Source: Trichococcus ilyis
GTDB taxonomy: Bacteria; Bacillota; Bacilli; Lactobacillales; Aerococcaceae
Reading direction: 5' to 3'
Length of the DNA stretch: 64,000 nucleotides
Assembly (NCBI RefSeq): GCF_900109135.1
Contig: NZ_FNYT01000009.1
Location: 39,240-103,239 of the forward strand
Numbering within the stretch: position 1 is the first letter of the stretch; each line of letters begins with the position of its first letter. Position numbers and translations under genes: made by a program. Positions 17,382 through 26,082 of the stretch are shown one piece after another. Under the pieces are notes generated by a model. The model was not told where the DNA came from and did no database searches. It saw only the letters and a list, made by a program, of their open reading frames with translations.

Positions 17382-17807
17382 ATGATGGAAGAAACAAACA
17401 TTCCTTTAGCAAACGGTCCGGCTCCTCTGGGGGAGATTGAGATTGCTCCCGAAGTAATTGAAGTGATCGCAGGCATCGCCGCCAACGAAGTGGAGGGCGT
17501 TTATGCGATGCAAGGCTCTTTCAAGACCGGCGTCAACGAATTGCTGGGACGCACTTCCCACAATAAAGGGGTGCATCTGACGGTCGATGAAAATGGTTTG
17601 GGAGTGGACGTTTATTGTTACATCAAGTACGGCGCTTCCGTTCCCAAAGTAGCTTTGGATATGCAAGAAAAAGTAAAGGAACAAGTCCTGTACATGAGTA
17701 ACCTTGAAGTGTCTCAAGTGAACGTTCATGTGGTCGGGCTTGTTGCACCGAAATCCGAAGACAATTCCTATCTGGATTTGGATACAGAATTGGGGGATAA
17801 TGCGTGA
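17382..17807 (+). CDS. yqhY: Asp23/Gls24 family protein (YqhY-like)
   Basis: A 141-residue protein with the DUF322 core: EIEIAPEVIEVIAGIAANEVEGVYAM at the N terminus and MQEKVKEQVLYMSNLEVSQVNVHVVG near the C terminus. In B. subtilis YqhY is linked to acetyl-CoA carboxylase activity and membrane lipid homeostasis; related Asp23 proteins are envelope-stress proteins. AGGAG lies eight bases before the ATG. Its stop overlaps the nusB GTG start by four bases (GTGA), suggesting translational coupling. Confidence 0.9.
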   Translation: MMEETNIPLANGPAPLGEIEIAPEVIEVIAGIAANEVEGVYAMQGSFKTGVNELLGRTSHNKGVHLTVDENGLGVDVYCYIKYGASVPKVALDMQEKVKEQVLYMSNLEVSQVNVHVVGLVAPKSEDNSYLDLDTELGDNA

Positions 17808-18259
17808 GCGCTTCCCGTTTAACCAGAAGAGAAATTCGTGAAAAGGCGCTGCAAGCCCTTTTCCAATTGAAAACAAACGAAGAATTGACCCCGGAAGAAG
17901 CCATCAAGCAGGCTCTTTTGAGCGATTCAGAGGAATGGGACAGCGAAGACGACATCGAACTCCAGGATTATCCATACTTGGTCACGCTAGTGCATGGCGT
18001 TTTGGATAATCAAGCGGCTATCGATGAAGCAATCCAACCATACCTGAAGAACTGGACGGTCGGCAGATTGGCCAAAGCCGATGCTTTGATCATGCAGATC
18101 GCGGCCTACGAAATGTTGTTGGGTGATACGGAACAGGTGCCGCAAAAGGTGGCGCTGAATGAAGCGATCGAAATCTCAAAGCTTTATTGCGATGAGCAAT
18201 CGAGCAAATTCATCAATGGCGTATTGTCCAACCTCATTCCTAAATCGGAAAATCCTTAA
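17804..18259 (+). CDS. nusB: Transcription antitermination factor NusB
   Basis: A 151-residue all-helical RNA-binding protein that joins NusE on boxA RNA to support rRNA transcription. It starts SRLTRREIREKALQALFQL, includes the low-conservation insert EEWDSEDDIELQDYP, and ends with the conserved KVALNEAIEISKLYCDEQSSKFINGVL. The start is GTG, overlapping the previous stop. The terminator hairpin begins within the last codons. Confidence 0.95.
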   Translation: MSASRLTRREIREKALQALFQLKTNEELTPEEAIKQALLSDSEEWDSEDDIELQDYPYLVTLVHGVLDNQAAIDEAIQPYLKNWTVGRLAKADALIMQIAAYEMLLGDTEQVPQKVALNEAIEISKLYCDEQSSKFINGVLSNLIPKSENP

Positions 18260-18288
18260 TGCTTCGGCATAAGGGTTTTCTTTTTTTG
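18248..18288 (+). terminator. Terminator after nusB
   Basis: A stem GAAAATCCTTA.TGC with TTCG loop pairs with GC.TAAGGGTTTTC and is followed by TTTTTTT; the 5' arm overlaps the nusB stop codon. Confidence 0.8.
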
Positions 18289-18384
18289 TCGGCTGGTTTG
18301 AACCTGGCGAGTCCGCTTTTCTAACCGTAATCAAAGATAATATGGTAAAATAGACGGTAACACCAAGGAAGAGGAGATTGATGA

Positions 18385-19224
18385 ATGGAAACGATCATGA
18401 TGGATGGCAAAGGATTGGCAAAAAAAATGCAGGAACAGATGAAGGAACAGGTGGCTGCACTCACGGCAGCAGGGAAAACGCCTGGTCTTTGCGTCATTTT
18501 GGTGGGCGAAGACAAAGCGAGCCAGGTCTACGTCCGCAATAAGGAAAAACAATCGGCGGCAATGGGCATGAATTCGCGCGTCGTCCGTCTGCCTGCAGAC
18601 ATTTCCGAAGCGGATCTTCTGGCGGAAGTCGAAAAGCAAAACCAGGATGACAGCATGCACGGCATTTTGGTCCAACTGCCTTTGCCGAAGCATATAGATG
18701 AGCAAAAAGTACTGCGGGCGATCAGTTATGAGAAGGATGTGGATGGGTTCCATCCGATGAACGTCGGGAACTTTTTCCTGGGGAACGAATCAGCCTTGCC
18801 GTGCACGCCTTACGGCATCATGAAGATTTTGGAAGAATACAACATTGCGCTGGAAGGGAAAAAAGCGCTGGTGATCGGCCGAAGCAACATCGTCGGAAAA
18901 CCGATGTCCATCATGCTCCTGAACGAAAATGCAACGGTGACAATCGCTCATTCGCGCACGAAAAACCTGAAGGAATTGGCGAAAGAAGCCGATATCCTTG
19001 TTGCGGCGATCGGCAGAGGCCACTTTATCACAGCTGATTTCATCAAAGAAGGTGCAGTCGTCATCGATGTCGGTATGAACCGCAGTGCAGAAGGCAAATT
19101 GATCGGCGACGTGGATACGGCAGCTGCGATGGGCATCGCCAGCCATATCACGCCTGTCCCGGGCGGGGTCGGTCCGATGACGATTACGATGCTTTTGCAG
19201 CAAACGATCGACAAAGCAAAATGA
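18385..19224 (+). CDS. folD: Methylenetetrahydrofolate dehydrogenase/cyclohydrolase
   Basis: A 279-residue bifunctional enzyme converting 5,10-methylene-THF to 10-formyl-THF with NADP. Motifs: KASQVYVRNKEKQSAAMGM with the active-site Lys, GILVQLPLPKHID, KDVDGFHPMNVG, ALVIGRSNIVGKPMSIMLL for the dinucleotide fold, and ASHITPVPGGVGPMTITMLL at the end. GAGGAG precedes the ATG. It is followed 16 bases later by xseA, a common arrangement. Confidence 0.97.
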   Translation: METIMMDGKGLAKKMQEQMKEQVAALTAAGKTPGLCVILVGEDKASQVYVRNKEKQSAAMGMNSRVVRLPADISEADLLAEVEKQNQDDSMHGILVQLPLPKHIDEQKVLRAISYEKDVDGFHPMNVGNFFLGNESALPCTPYGIMKILEEYNIALEGKKALVIGRSNIVGKPMSIMLLNENATVTIAHSRTKNLKELAKEADILVAAIGRGHFITADFIKEGAVVIDVGMNRSAEGKLIGDVDTAAAMGIASHITPVPGGVGPMTITMLLQQTIDKAK

Positions 19225-19240
19225 CCAAGGAGGCATAAAG

Positions 19241-20575
19241 TTGGAACCTCTTTATCTGAGCGTCACTGCTTTAACCAAGTACATCAAAAGAAAATTCGAT
19301 GCCGATCCTTATCTCGAGCGCGTCTACCTTACCGGCGAAATATCCAATTATCGTCCGCGTCCGGGCCATCAGTACTTCAGCCTGAAGGATGACCATGCTG
19401 TCATCTCGGCAGTGATGTACAAAGGCAGGTTCGATAAGTTGACTTTCACGCCAAAGGAAGGGATGAAGGTGATGCTGATCGGACGCGTGAACGTCTACGA
19501 AGCAGGCGGCACCTATAATATCATGGTCGAGCATATGGAACCTGACGGTATCGGCGCTCTGTATCAGGCTTTTTCGGAACTGAAGGAGAAATTGGCGCGG
19601 GAAGGATTATTTTCCTTGCCGAAGAAAAAAATACCGGTTTTTCCGAAACGGATCGCCATCGTGACCAGTCCGAGCGGTGCTGTCATCCGGGACATCATGA
19701 CGACCGTGAAAAGAAGATATCCGATTGTCCAGCTGGTGCTCTATCCGACCGTTGTCCAAGGGAAGGATTCCGCCGGCAGTATCATCAGGAATCTGCAAAC
19801 CATCGAGCAAAAAGGCGACTATGACTTGGTCATTGTCGCAAGGGGCGGCGGTTCCATCGAGGATCTCTGGTCCTTCAACGAGGAAACGGTCGTTCGCCAA
19901 ATCGCAGCCATGACTATCCCGGTGATTTCCTCGGTCGGACATGAAACCGATACGACCTTGTCCGACTTTGTTGCCGATGTCAGGGCTGCAACGCCCACGG
20001 CAGCGGCAGAATTGTCAGTGCCGGTATTGAACGATGTCAACCGCTATATCCATCAGCTCGAAAACCGGCTGTACCAGAAGCTGCGGCATCTGCACACGCT
20101 GCAGCAACAGCGTCTGAATCGCGCCATGCAATCCTACATCTTCAGGCAACCGGAAAGGATGTATGAGGGCTATGCGATAAAAGCGGATCAGGTTCAGCTG
20201 CGCCTGATCAGTCAAATGCAGCAGCAGATCCAATTACGCTCCACTGACTTGGAGCGACTGCAATTGCGTCTGGAAAACCGCAACCCGGAACGGGAAGTCG
20301 CATTGGCCGAAAAACGCAGACAGCAGCTCAGTGAGCAATTGAAGAGGGCCATGGAGCGATATGCGAAACAGCAGGAACAACGCCTGAACACGGCCATGCA
20401 ATCGCTGGATTTGCTGAGTCCCTTGAAGATCATGTCGCGAGGCTACACATATACGACGAGAGACGGCGAGATTGTATCGTCCGTCAAAGAGCTGCAAAGC
20501 GGCGACAAATTGAAAGTGAATTTTTCGGACGGTTATGCCGAAGCGGAAGTAAAATATGTGGTGGAGGAAAAGTGA
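19241..20575 (+). CDS. xseA: Exodeoxyribonuclease VII large subunit
   Basis: A 444-residue single-strand-specific exonuclease subunit. The N-terminal OB-fold (about 1-100) has the segment [21 protein letters not shown], the catalytic middle shows [16 protein letters not shown] sequence ([19 protein letters not shown]), [16 protein letters not shown] and [20 protein letters not shown], and a long coiled-coil region follows to about residue 385. Start is TTG with AAGGAGG seven bases upstream. The stop overlaps the xseB start. Confidence 0.95.
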   Translation: MEPLYLSVTALTKYIKRKFDADPYLERVYLTGEISNYRPRPGHQYFSLKDDHAVISAVMYKGRFDKLTFTPKEGMKVMLIGRVNVYEAGGTYNIMVEHMEPDGIGALYQAFSELKEKLAREGLFSLPKKKIPVFPKRIAIVTSPSGAVIRDIMTTVKRRYPIVQLVLYPTVVQGKDSAGSIIRNLQTIEQKGDYDLVIVARGGGSIEDLWSFNEETVVRQIAAMTIPVISSVGHETDTTLSDFVADVRAATPTAAAELSVPVLNDVNRYIHQLENRLYQKLRHLHTLQQQRLNRAMQSYIFRQPERMYEGYAIKADQVQLRLISQMQQQIQLRSTDLERLQLRLENRNPEREVALAEKRRQQLSEQLKRAMERYAKQQEQRLNTAMQSLDLLSPLKIMSRGYTYTTRDGEIVSSVKELQSGDKLKVNFSDGYAEAEVKYVVEEK

Positions 20576-20820
20576 TGAAGGCCGAAAAAAATGTTAGTTT
20601 TGAAGAAGCGATGAACCAATTGGAAGCGATCGTGACCAGGCTGGAAGCCGGGGATGTGCCCTTGGAGGAGGCACTGGAGCAATTCAAAGTGGGAATGGAC
20701 CTCAGCAAGTACTGCCAGGATACTCTGAACATTGCTGAAAAAACGCTGACAAAAATCGTGAACGCTGATGGTTCTGAAGTGGATTTTGAAGAGCCTGCGT
20801 CCCGAAGCGAAGGAGAATGA
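20575..20820 (+). CDS. xseB: Exodeoxyribonuclease VII small subunit
   Basis: An 81-residue helical-hairpin protein that binds the XseA coiled coil. [40 protein letters not shown] is an unmistakable XseB sequence. Start ATG 20575 overlaps the xseA stop as TGATG, with GGAGG nine bases upstream; GTG 20572 is a possible alternative. It overlaps the next gene region, where ispA begins a few bases past the stop. Confidence 0.94.
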   Translation: MKAEKNVSFEEAMNQLEAIVTRLEAGDVPLEEALEQFKVGMDLSKYCQDTLNIAEKTLTKIVNADGSEVDFEEPASRSEGE

Positions 20821-20825
20821 AGAGC

Positions 20826-21719
20826 ATGAATCTCAGAGAGTTTCAAGCGGAATGGATGCCTCGGTTCGATGCTTACCTCTATTCGGAATTGAGAGCGGCT
20901 GTCCCTGAGCAAGAAAATCTGCATAAAGCGATGGCGTATTCTTTAATGGGGGGCGGAAAAAGAATTCGCCCTCTTTTGGTATTGGCGACCCTTGCGTTGG
21001 CGGGGAGGGAGATTTCCGACGGCTTTGCTGCCGCAGCTGCTTTGGAGTATATCCATACCTACTCCCTGATCCATGATGATCTGCCTGCTATGGATGACGA
21101 TGACTACAGGCGTGGCCGTTTGACCTCGCACAAAGTTTTCGGGGAATCCACGGCGATACTTGCGGGCGATGCCCTGTTGACGGCCGCATTCGAAATTCTC
21201 GCGGAAACACCAACACTATCGGCTGACAAGAAAATCAGGCTGATTGCCCTATTGGCGAAAGCCGCCGGTCCGGACGGGATGATAGCCGGCCAGATGGATG
21301 ATGTTGAAGGCGAAGAGAAAAGATTGACAATCGAAGAATTAAAGCAAGTGCACGACAAAAAGACCGGTGCCTTGATCCGATTTTCCGTTACGGCCGGATG
21401 CCTGATCGCCGAAGCGGATGGATCATTCGCAAGGGAAATGGAACAGTTCTCGCGGCACTTGGGTTTGGCTTACCAGATCCACAATGACCTGAAAGATGTC
21501 GTGCTGGATGAGGCACAGACCGGCAAGACCACCCATCACGATGCCGATTTGAACAAAAACACATACCCATCCCTGCTAGGGGTCGCCGGAGCCATCCAGG
21601 AACTGAACACTGTCATCGGCCAAGCGGAAGGCTGTTTGGAACGACTGGCAGCTCGCATTGACGATGCGGAAAATAAAATAGACGTATTCCGCGAAATATT
21701 GGATTACGTCAGAATATAA
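20826..21719 (+). CDS. ispA: Polyprenyl synthetase (farnesyl/geranylgeranyl diphosphate synthase type)
   Basis: A 297-residue trans-prenyltransferase, co-located with xseAB as in most Firmicutes. The GGGKRIRPLL motif and the first aspartate-rich motif IHDDLPAMDDDDYRRG (about residues 82-96) are intact. The second aspartate-rich motif reads HNDLKD near residue 220, with Asn in place of the first Asp of DDxxD. AGGAG at 20811-20815 is one base from ATG 20817 and ten from ATG 20826, so the latter is preferred. Product chain length is expected to be C15 to C20, feeding undecaprenyl and quinone synthesis. Confidence 0.9.
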   Translation: MNLREFQAEWMPRFDAYLYSELRAAVPEQENLHKAMAYSLMGGGKRIRPLLVLATLALAGREISDGFAAAAALEYIHTYSLIHDDLPAMDDDDYRRGRLTSHKVFGESTAILAGDALLTAAFEILAETPTLSADKKIRLIALLAKAAGPDGMIAGQMDDVEGEEKRLTIEELKQVHDKKTGALIRFSVTAGCLIAEADGSFAREMEQFSRHLGLAYQIHNDLKDVVLDEAQTGKTTHHDADLNKNTYPSLLGVAGAIQELNTVIGQAEGCLERLAARIDDAENKIDVFREILDYVRI

Positions 21720-21731
21720 CGGGAGATTACC

Positions 21732-22574
21732 ATGGAAAAAGAAAGATTGGATTTACTTGTAGTGCAACAGGGCTTGACCGATTCCCGCGAGAAAGCCAAA
21801 AGATTGATCATGGCCGGGCAAATCTACGATGAAAACAACCAAAGATACGATAAACCGGGGGAAAAGGTTTCGACTGAAAAAACGCTCCATATCAAAGGCG
21901 AGACCCTGAAATACGTGAGCCGCGGCGGACTGAAGCTCGAGAAGGCCATCGCTTTGTTCGAGTTGGATCCAAAAGACAAAATCTTTTTGGACATCGGCAG
22001 CTCGACCGGCGGCTTTACGGATGTCGCACTGCAAAATGGGGCGAAATTATGTTACGCCTTGGATGTCGGCTACAATCAACTGGATTGGAAATTACGCCAA
22101 GACGAACGGGTCGAGGTGATGGAACGGGTGAATTTCCGATACAGCAAACTGGAGGATTTCGAAAAAGGCAGGCCGGAAATGGCTTCCATCGATGTATCCT
22201 TCATTTCCTTGAAACTGATTTTGCCAGTGCTGAAGGACATCATTGCAACCGGCGGTGACGTCGTGGCGCTGATCAAACCGCAATTTGAAGCCGGAAGAGG
22301 CAAAATCGGCAAAAAAGGGATCGTCAGCGATCCGGCTGTCCATAACGAAGTGTTGAAGGATATTCTGGAGTTTGCATCCTTGACCGGCTTCGATGTGAAC
22401 AATCTGAGCTTTTCCCCCATCACCGGAGGAACCGGAAACATCGAATTTTTGGTCCACTTACAAGCCAACGGCCATGCGCCGGGCATCATTTCTCCTGAAA
22501 TCGACAGCCCGAAAGTGGTCCAGGAGGCTTATCAGCAGCTGAAAAGTAAAGCAATCTCAATTTCCGATAAATGA
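21732..22574 (+). CDS. yqxC: TlyA/YqxC family S4-FtsJ RNA methyltransferase
   Basis: A 280-residue protein with an N-terminal S4 RNA-binding domain (RLDLLVVQQGLTDSREKAKRL) and a FtsJ-like methyltransferase domain with FLDIGSSTGGFTDVALQNGA near residue 80, LDVGYNQLDWKLRQDERV and LIKPQFEAGRGKIGKKGIV. TlyA of mycobacteria methylates 16S and 23S rRNA ribose positions; YqxC homologues in Firmicutes are also reported as hemolysin-like, a label with little support. It is placed between ispA and recN. Confidence 0.92.
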   Translation: MEKERLDLLVVQQGLTDSREKAKRLIMAGQIYDENNQRYDKPGEKVSTEKTLHIKGETLKYVSRGGLKLEKAIALFELDPKDKIFLDIGSSTGGFTDVALQNGAKLCYALDVGYNQLDWKLRQDERVEVMERVNFRYSKLEDFEKGRPEMASIDVSFISLKLILPVLKDIIATGGDVVALIKPQFEAGRGKIGKKGIVSDPAVHNEVLKDILEFASLTGFDVNNLSFSPITGGTGNIEFLVHLQANGHAPGIISPEIDSPKVVQEAYQQLKSKAISISDK

Positions 22575-22612
22575 CAAATATTTAAAGGAAGCGTTGCGAA
22601 GGGGAATGCCGA

Positions 22613-24313
22613 ATGTTACAAGAGTTGTCCATTAAAAATTTTGCAATAATTGAAAATCTTCAAGTGAGTTTCGAAGAAGGCATGACCGTCCTTACCGGGG
22701 AAACGGGTGCCGGCAAATCCATCATCATCGACGCGGTCGGTTTGCTGGCCGGCGGCAGAGGATCCAATGACCTGATCCGATACGGCGAAAATAAAACTGT
22801 CATCCAAGGGCTTTTCGGTATCCCGGAAAACGCCAAGACAATGGCCGTTCTGGAAGCGTACGGAATCGAAGCCGATGGGAACCAGGTTCTGCTGCAACGG
22901 GAGCTCTCCCGTAACGGCAAAAACATTTCCCGCGTCAACGGAACCATCGTAACGGTTGCGACCTTGCGCGAGGTGGGCGAAACGTTGATCGATATCCATG
23001 GGCAAAATGAACACCAGGAATTGATGGATCCGCAAAAGCATATCGACTTGCTGGATCAATTTGCCGGAAAAGAACTGAAAGAAGTCAAAACGAAATACCA
23101 TGTTGCGTTTGCCGATTATGCGGATAAACGCAAGCAGCTGATCCAACTCAGGACAGATGAGAAAGAAACGGTCCAAAGAATCGACCTGCTGACGTTCCAA
23201 ATCCAGGAAATCGAACAAGCGCAGCTGAAGGATCCCGCTGAAGACGAAAAGTTGGAAGAAGAAAGAAATCTCCTCGTCAACTATCAGAAAGTCATGCATG
23301 CTTTGACAAGCGCGTATGATTCTCTGCAGAACAGCGAAGAGAATGGCATCGACAAAATCGGCCTCGGGATGGCTGCGCTGGAAAAAGTGCAGGACATCAA
23401 TCCCGCCTATCAAACGATAGCCGCCTCCGTATCGGCAGCGTACTATCAATTGCAGGAATGCGCCGGTGACATCCTTTCGGAAATCGAACAACTGTCCTAT
23501 GATGAGGGCCGGCTGAATGAAATCGAGAACAGGTTGGAATTGCTCCGGCAGTTGAAGCGCAAATACGGGAACACAATCCCTGAGGTGCTCGTACACTATG
23601 AGAAAATCGCCAAAGAACTGGACCTGATCGAAAACCGAGAAAGCTACCTCGAACGGTTGAATCTGGGGTACAGCAAGGCAAAAGAAGAGGTATTGAGGAT
23701 CGGCAAACAGCTGACCGTCATCCGCGGAAAATCCGCTGCTGCTTTGGAAAAACAGATTCAATTGCAGCTGAAGGAACTGTATATGGATAAAGTGCTTTTC
23801 AAGACGGTCTTCCATGAGCAGCAGGGAAAGACCGCAATAACGGAAAACGGGTTGGATCAAGTTGAATTCTACATCGCCACGAATGTCGGTGAACCTCTGA
23901 AAGCATTGGCAAAGGTAGCCAGCGGAGGGGAACTCTCGCGGATGATGTTGGCGATGAAGGCCATCTTCACCAAGACGCAAGGCATCACCAGCATCATCTT
24001 TGATGAGGTCGATACAGGCGTGTCGGGCAGGGTGGCACAAGCGATAGCCAACAAGATCCATTTGGTGGCCAGCTACTCGCAGGTCCTCTGCATTACGCAT
24101 CTTCCGCAAGTGGCGGCAATGGCGGATCAGCACCTGTATATCGAAAAGGAAATCATCGCGGACAGGACAAAGACGCATGTCAAACCGCTATTCGGCGAGG
24201 AACGCATCAACGAAGTTGCGCGGATGTTGGCGGGTACCGACATCACGGAGCTTTCGCTGGCTCATGCAAAGGAATTGTTGGATTTGGCCGACACTGAAAA
24301 AAATAAAGCATAG
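22613..24313 (+). CDS. recN: DNA repair protein RecN
   Basis: A 566-residue SMC-like ATPase recruited early to DNA double-strand breaks. The N-terminal ATPase half has FEEGMTVLTGETGAGKSIII (Walker A), a central coiled coil spans about residues 150-370, and the C-terminal half has the signature VASGGELSRMMLAMKAIF, Walker B TSIIFDEVDTGVSGR and CITHLPQVAAMADQHL. AAGGGG lies nine bases before ATG. The arginine regulator gene that often sits between yqxC and recN is absent here; only 38 bases separate the two genes. Confidence 0.97.
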   Translation: MLQELSIKNFAIIENLQVSFEEGMTVLTGETGAGKSIIIDAVGLLAGGRGSNDLIRYGENKTVIQGLFGIPENAKTMAVLEAYGIEADGNQVLLQRELSRNGKNISRVNGTIVTVATLREVGETLIDIHGQNEHQELMDPQKHIDLLDQFAGKELKEVKTKYHVAFADYADKRKQLIQLRTDEKETVQRIDLLTFQIQEIEQAQLKDPAEDEKLEEERNLLVNYQKVMHALTSAYDSLQNSEENGIDKIGLGMAALEKVQDINPAYQTIAASVSAAYYQLQECAGDILSEIEQLSYDEGRLNEIENRLELLRQLKRKYGNTIPEVLVHYEKIAKELDLIENRESYLERLNLGYSKAKEEVLRIGKQLTVIRGKSAAALEKQIQLQLKELYMDKVLFKTVFHEQQGKTAITENGLDQVEFYIATNVGEPLKALAKVASGGELSRMMLAMKAIFTKTQGITSIIFDEVDTGVSGRVAQAIANKIHLVASYSQVLCITHLPQVAAMADQHLYIEKEIIADRTKTHVKPLFGEERINEVARMLAGTDITELSLAHAKELLDLADTEKNKA

Positions 24314-24359
24314 ATGAGAAAAAGGCGGGTTAAGGTTCATTTGAAAGGATTGTGGGAGA

Positions 24360-25100
24360 TTGGCATACACAAAAATCATCGCTCATAGAGGCAGCCGCGG
24401 CAACCGGCCTGAGAATACACTTGAGGCGTTTCAGGAAGCTTTGGATGTAGCGAGCGATGGCATCGAATTGGATGTCCATCTGAGCAAAGATGGTGAGGTC
24501 GTGGTCATCCATGATGAGACTGTTGACCGTACGACATCCGGAAAAGGCTTCGTCAAAGATTTGACCCTGCAACAATTGAAAGAATTGGATGCAGGCAGTT
24601 GGTTCGACCCGAAATACAATCAGGCCCGCATCCCGACGCTGCAAGAGGTGCTGGATCTCCTGGCTGAGAATCACTTTACCGGAGTGCTGAATATTGAATT
24701 GAAGACGGATGTATTCCAATATCCTGCGATCGAAGAAAAGGTCCTGGTTTTGACTGAACCTTTCCTTGCTCGATTTTCGGTCATCTATTCCAGTTTCCAT
24801 TACGATACCCTGAAAAAAATCAAGGCGTTGCGCGGGGACTCGGAGATTGCTTTGTTGTTCAGCAAAAAGGGGAAACAGCAAATTGACTTGGGTGCCGGGA
24901 TCCCTGTTGAGGGGTGGCACCCGAAATTCTCGATTTTGCGCAGCCTGCCTCCTTTTGAACAATCAAAGATGCCCCTCCGTGTTTGGACGGTGAATCGGAA
25001 GGTCGAAATGCAAGTCTGTCTGCGCAGAAAGATCGATTCGATGATCACGGATTATCCGGAACGTGCATTGCAAATGAGAAAGGTGATCCAAGGTGTCTGA
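24360..25100 (+). CDS. Glycerophosphodiester phosphodiesterase
   Basis: A 246-residue GDPD-family enzyme that hydrolyses glycerophosphodiesters to glycerol-3-phosphate and an alcohol. The catalytic signature is IIAHRGSRGNRPENTLEAF, then DGIELDVHLSKDGEVVVIHDETVDRTTSGKG, with the metal-binding Glu and Asp and the second His. No signal peptide is present, so it is cytoplasmic. The start must be TTG 24360 because an in-frame stop lies at 24342; AAAGGA sits nine bases upstream. It overlaps miaA by eight bases. Confidence 0.93.
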   Translation: MAYTKIIAHRGSRGNRPENTLEAFQEALDVASDGIELDVHLSKDGEVVVIHDETVDRTTSGKGFVKDLTLQQLKELDAGSWFDPKYNQARIPTLQEVLDLLAENHFTGVLNIELKTDVFQYPAIEEKVLVLTEPFLARFSVIYSSFHYDTLKKIKALRGDSEIALLFSKKGKQQIDLGAGIPVEGWHPKFSILRSLPPFEQSKMPLRVWTVNRKVEMQVCLRRKIDSMITDYPERALQMRKVIQGV

Positions 25101-26043
25101 AACAACAAAGAGCAAGTTAAAAAAAATCGTGGTCATTATCGGTCCGACAGCAGTCGGGAAAACGGCACTGAGCATCCGATTGGCGAAACAATTCAATGGC
25201 GAAATCATCAACGGGGATTCCATGCAAGTGTATGAAGGGCTTGATATCGGAACGGCGAAAGTGACCGCGGAAGAGGCGGAAGGGATCCCGCATCACTTGT
25301 TGGATATCGTACCGGTCGATCAGGACTATACAGCCTCCGATTTTAAAAGGGATGCCGGACAAGCGATCGACGCGATTGTTGCAAACGACAAACTGCCGAT
25401 TGTGGTCGGAGGTTCGGGGCTGTATATCGAAGGACTGTTGTTTGATATGCAGTTCGGGGGAGTCGCAAATGAAGACAAACAATACCGCCGGGAACTGGAG
25501 GCTGAATTGGCACGGACTGATGCCATGCATCTTTGGAACCTCCTGAACGAGAAGGACCCCCGAGCCGCCGAACAGATCCATCCGAACAACAGCCGAAGGG
25601 TCATCCGCGCTCTGGAAATGATCCACTTCAGCGGGAAATTGTTTTCTGATCAGAATGACCGGGAGGCTGCTCCGCATTACGATGCACTTCTGATCGGACT
25701 TGACACCGATCGAAGCGTCCTCTACGAGCGCATCAACCGACGGGTGGATCTGATGGTGGCAGGCGGGCTGATCGAAGAGGCCAAAGCCCTTTTTGACCTG
25801 CATTTGCCTGACAAGACACAGGCCACAAGAGGCATAGGATACAAGGAATGGTTCGGCTACTTCAATGGGGAAATCACCTTGGAAGAGGCCAAAGAATTGC
25901 TGAAGCTGAACTCAAGGCGATATGCCAAGCGGCAACTTACCTGGTTCCGGAACAGAATGAGCGGCATCCATTGGTTTGATTTGGTTCAGGATGATTCCCG
26001 AATGCGGCAAATCGCAGCGTTGGTCGAGTCGTTCCTGAAGTGA
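25093..26043 (+). CDS. miaA: tRNA dimethylallyltransferase
   Basis: A 316-residue enzyme that adds a dimethylallyl group to N6 of A37 in tRNAs reading UNN codons. The P-loop is IIGPTAVGKTALSIRLAK near residue 14, then INGDSMQVYEGLDIGTAKVT, PHHLLDIV, VVGGSGLYIEGLL and ATRGIGYKEWFGYFNGE, with the C-terminal KRQLTWFRN. Start is GTG inside the previous gene, with AAGGTGAT upstream. No hfq gene follows, unlike in Bacillus; hflX comes next. Confidence 0.96.
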   Translation: MSETTKSKLKKIVVIIGPTAVGKTALSIRLAKQFNGEIINGDSMQVYEGLDIGTAKVTAEEAEGIPHHLLDIVPVDQDYTASDFKRDAGQAIDAIVANDKLPIVVGGSGLYIEGLLFDMQFGGVANEDKQYRRELEAELARTDAMHLWNLLNEKDPRAAEQIHPNNSRRVIRALEMIHFSGKLFSDQNDREAAPHYDALLIGLDTDRSVLYERINRRVDLMVAGGLIEEAKALFDLHLPDKTQATRGIGYKEWFGYFNGEITLEEAKELLKLNSRRYAKRQLTWFRNRMSGIHWFDLVQDDSRMRQIAALVESFLK

Positions 26044-26082
26044 TGATCGGCAAAAGGACGAAAAAAGAAAGTTGGAAATTCT

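Noticed and set aside
21732..22574. TlyA-like protein as a hemolysin
   Set aside because: The S4 and FtsJ domains show an RNA methyltransferase; the hemolysin label in old annotations is not supported by the sequence.
22616..24178. A 520-codon open frame on the minus strand
   Set aside because: It is exactly antisense to recN, whose protein is fully recognisable. The antisense product has no family features and no ribosome site; long antisense frames are common here because of codon usage.
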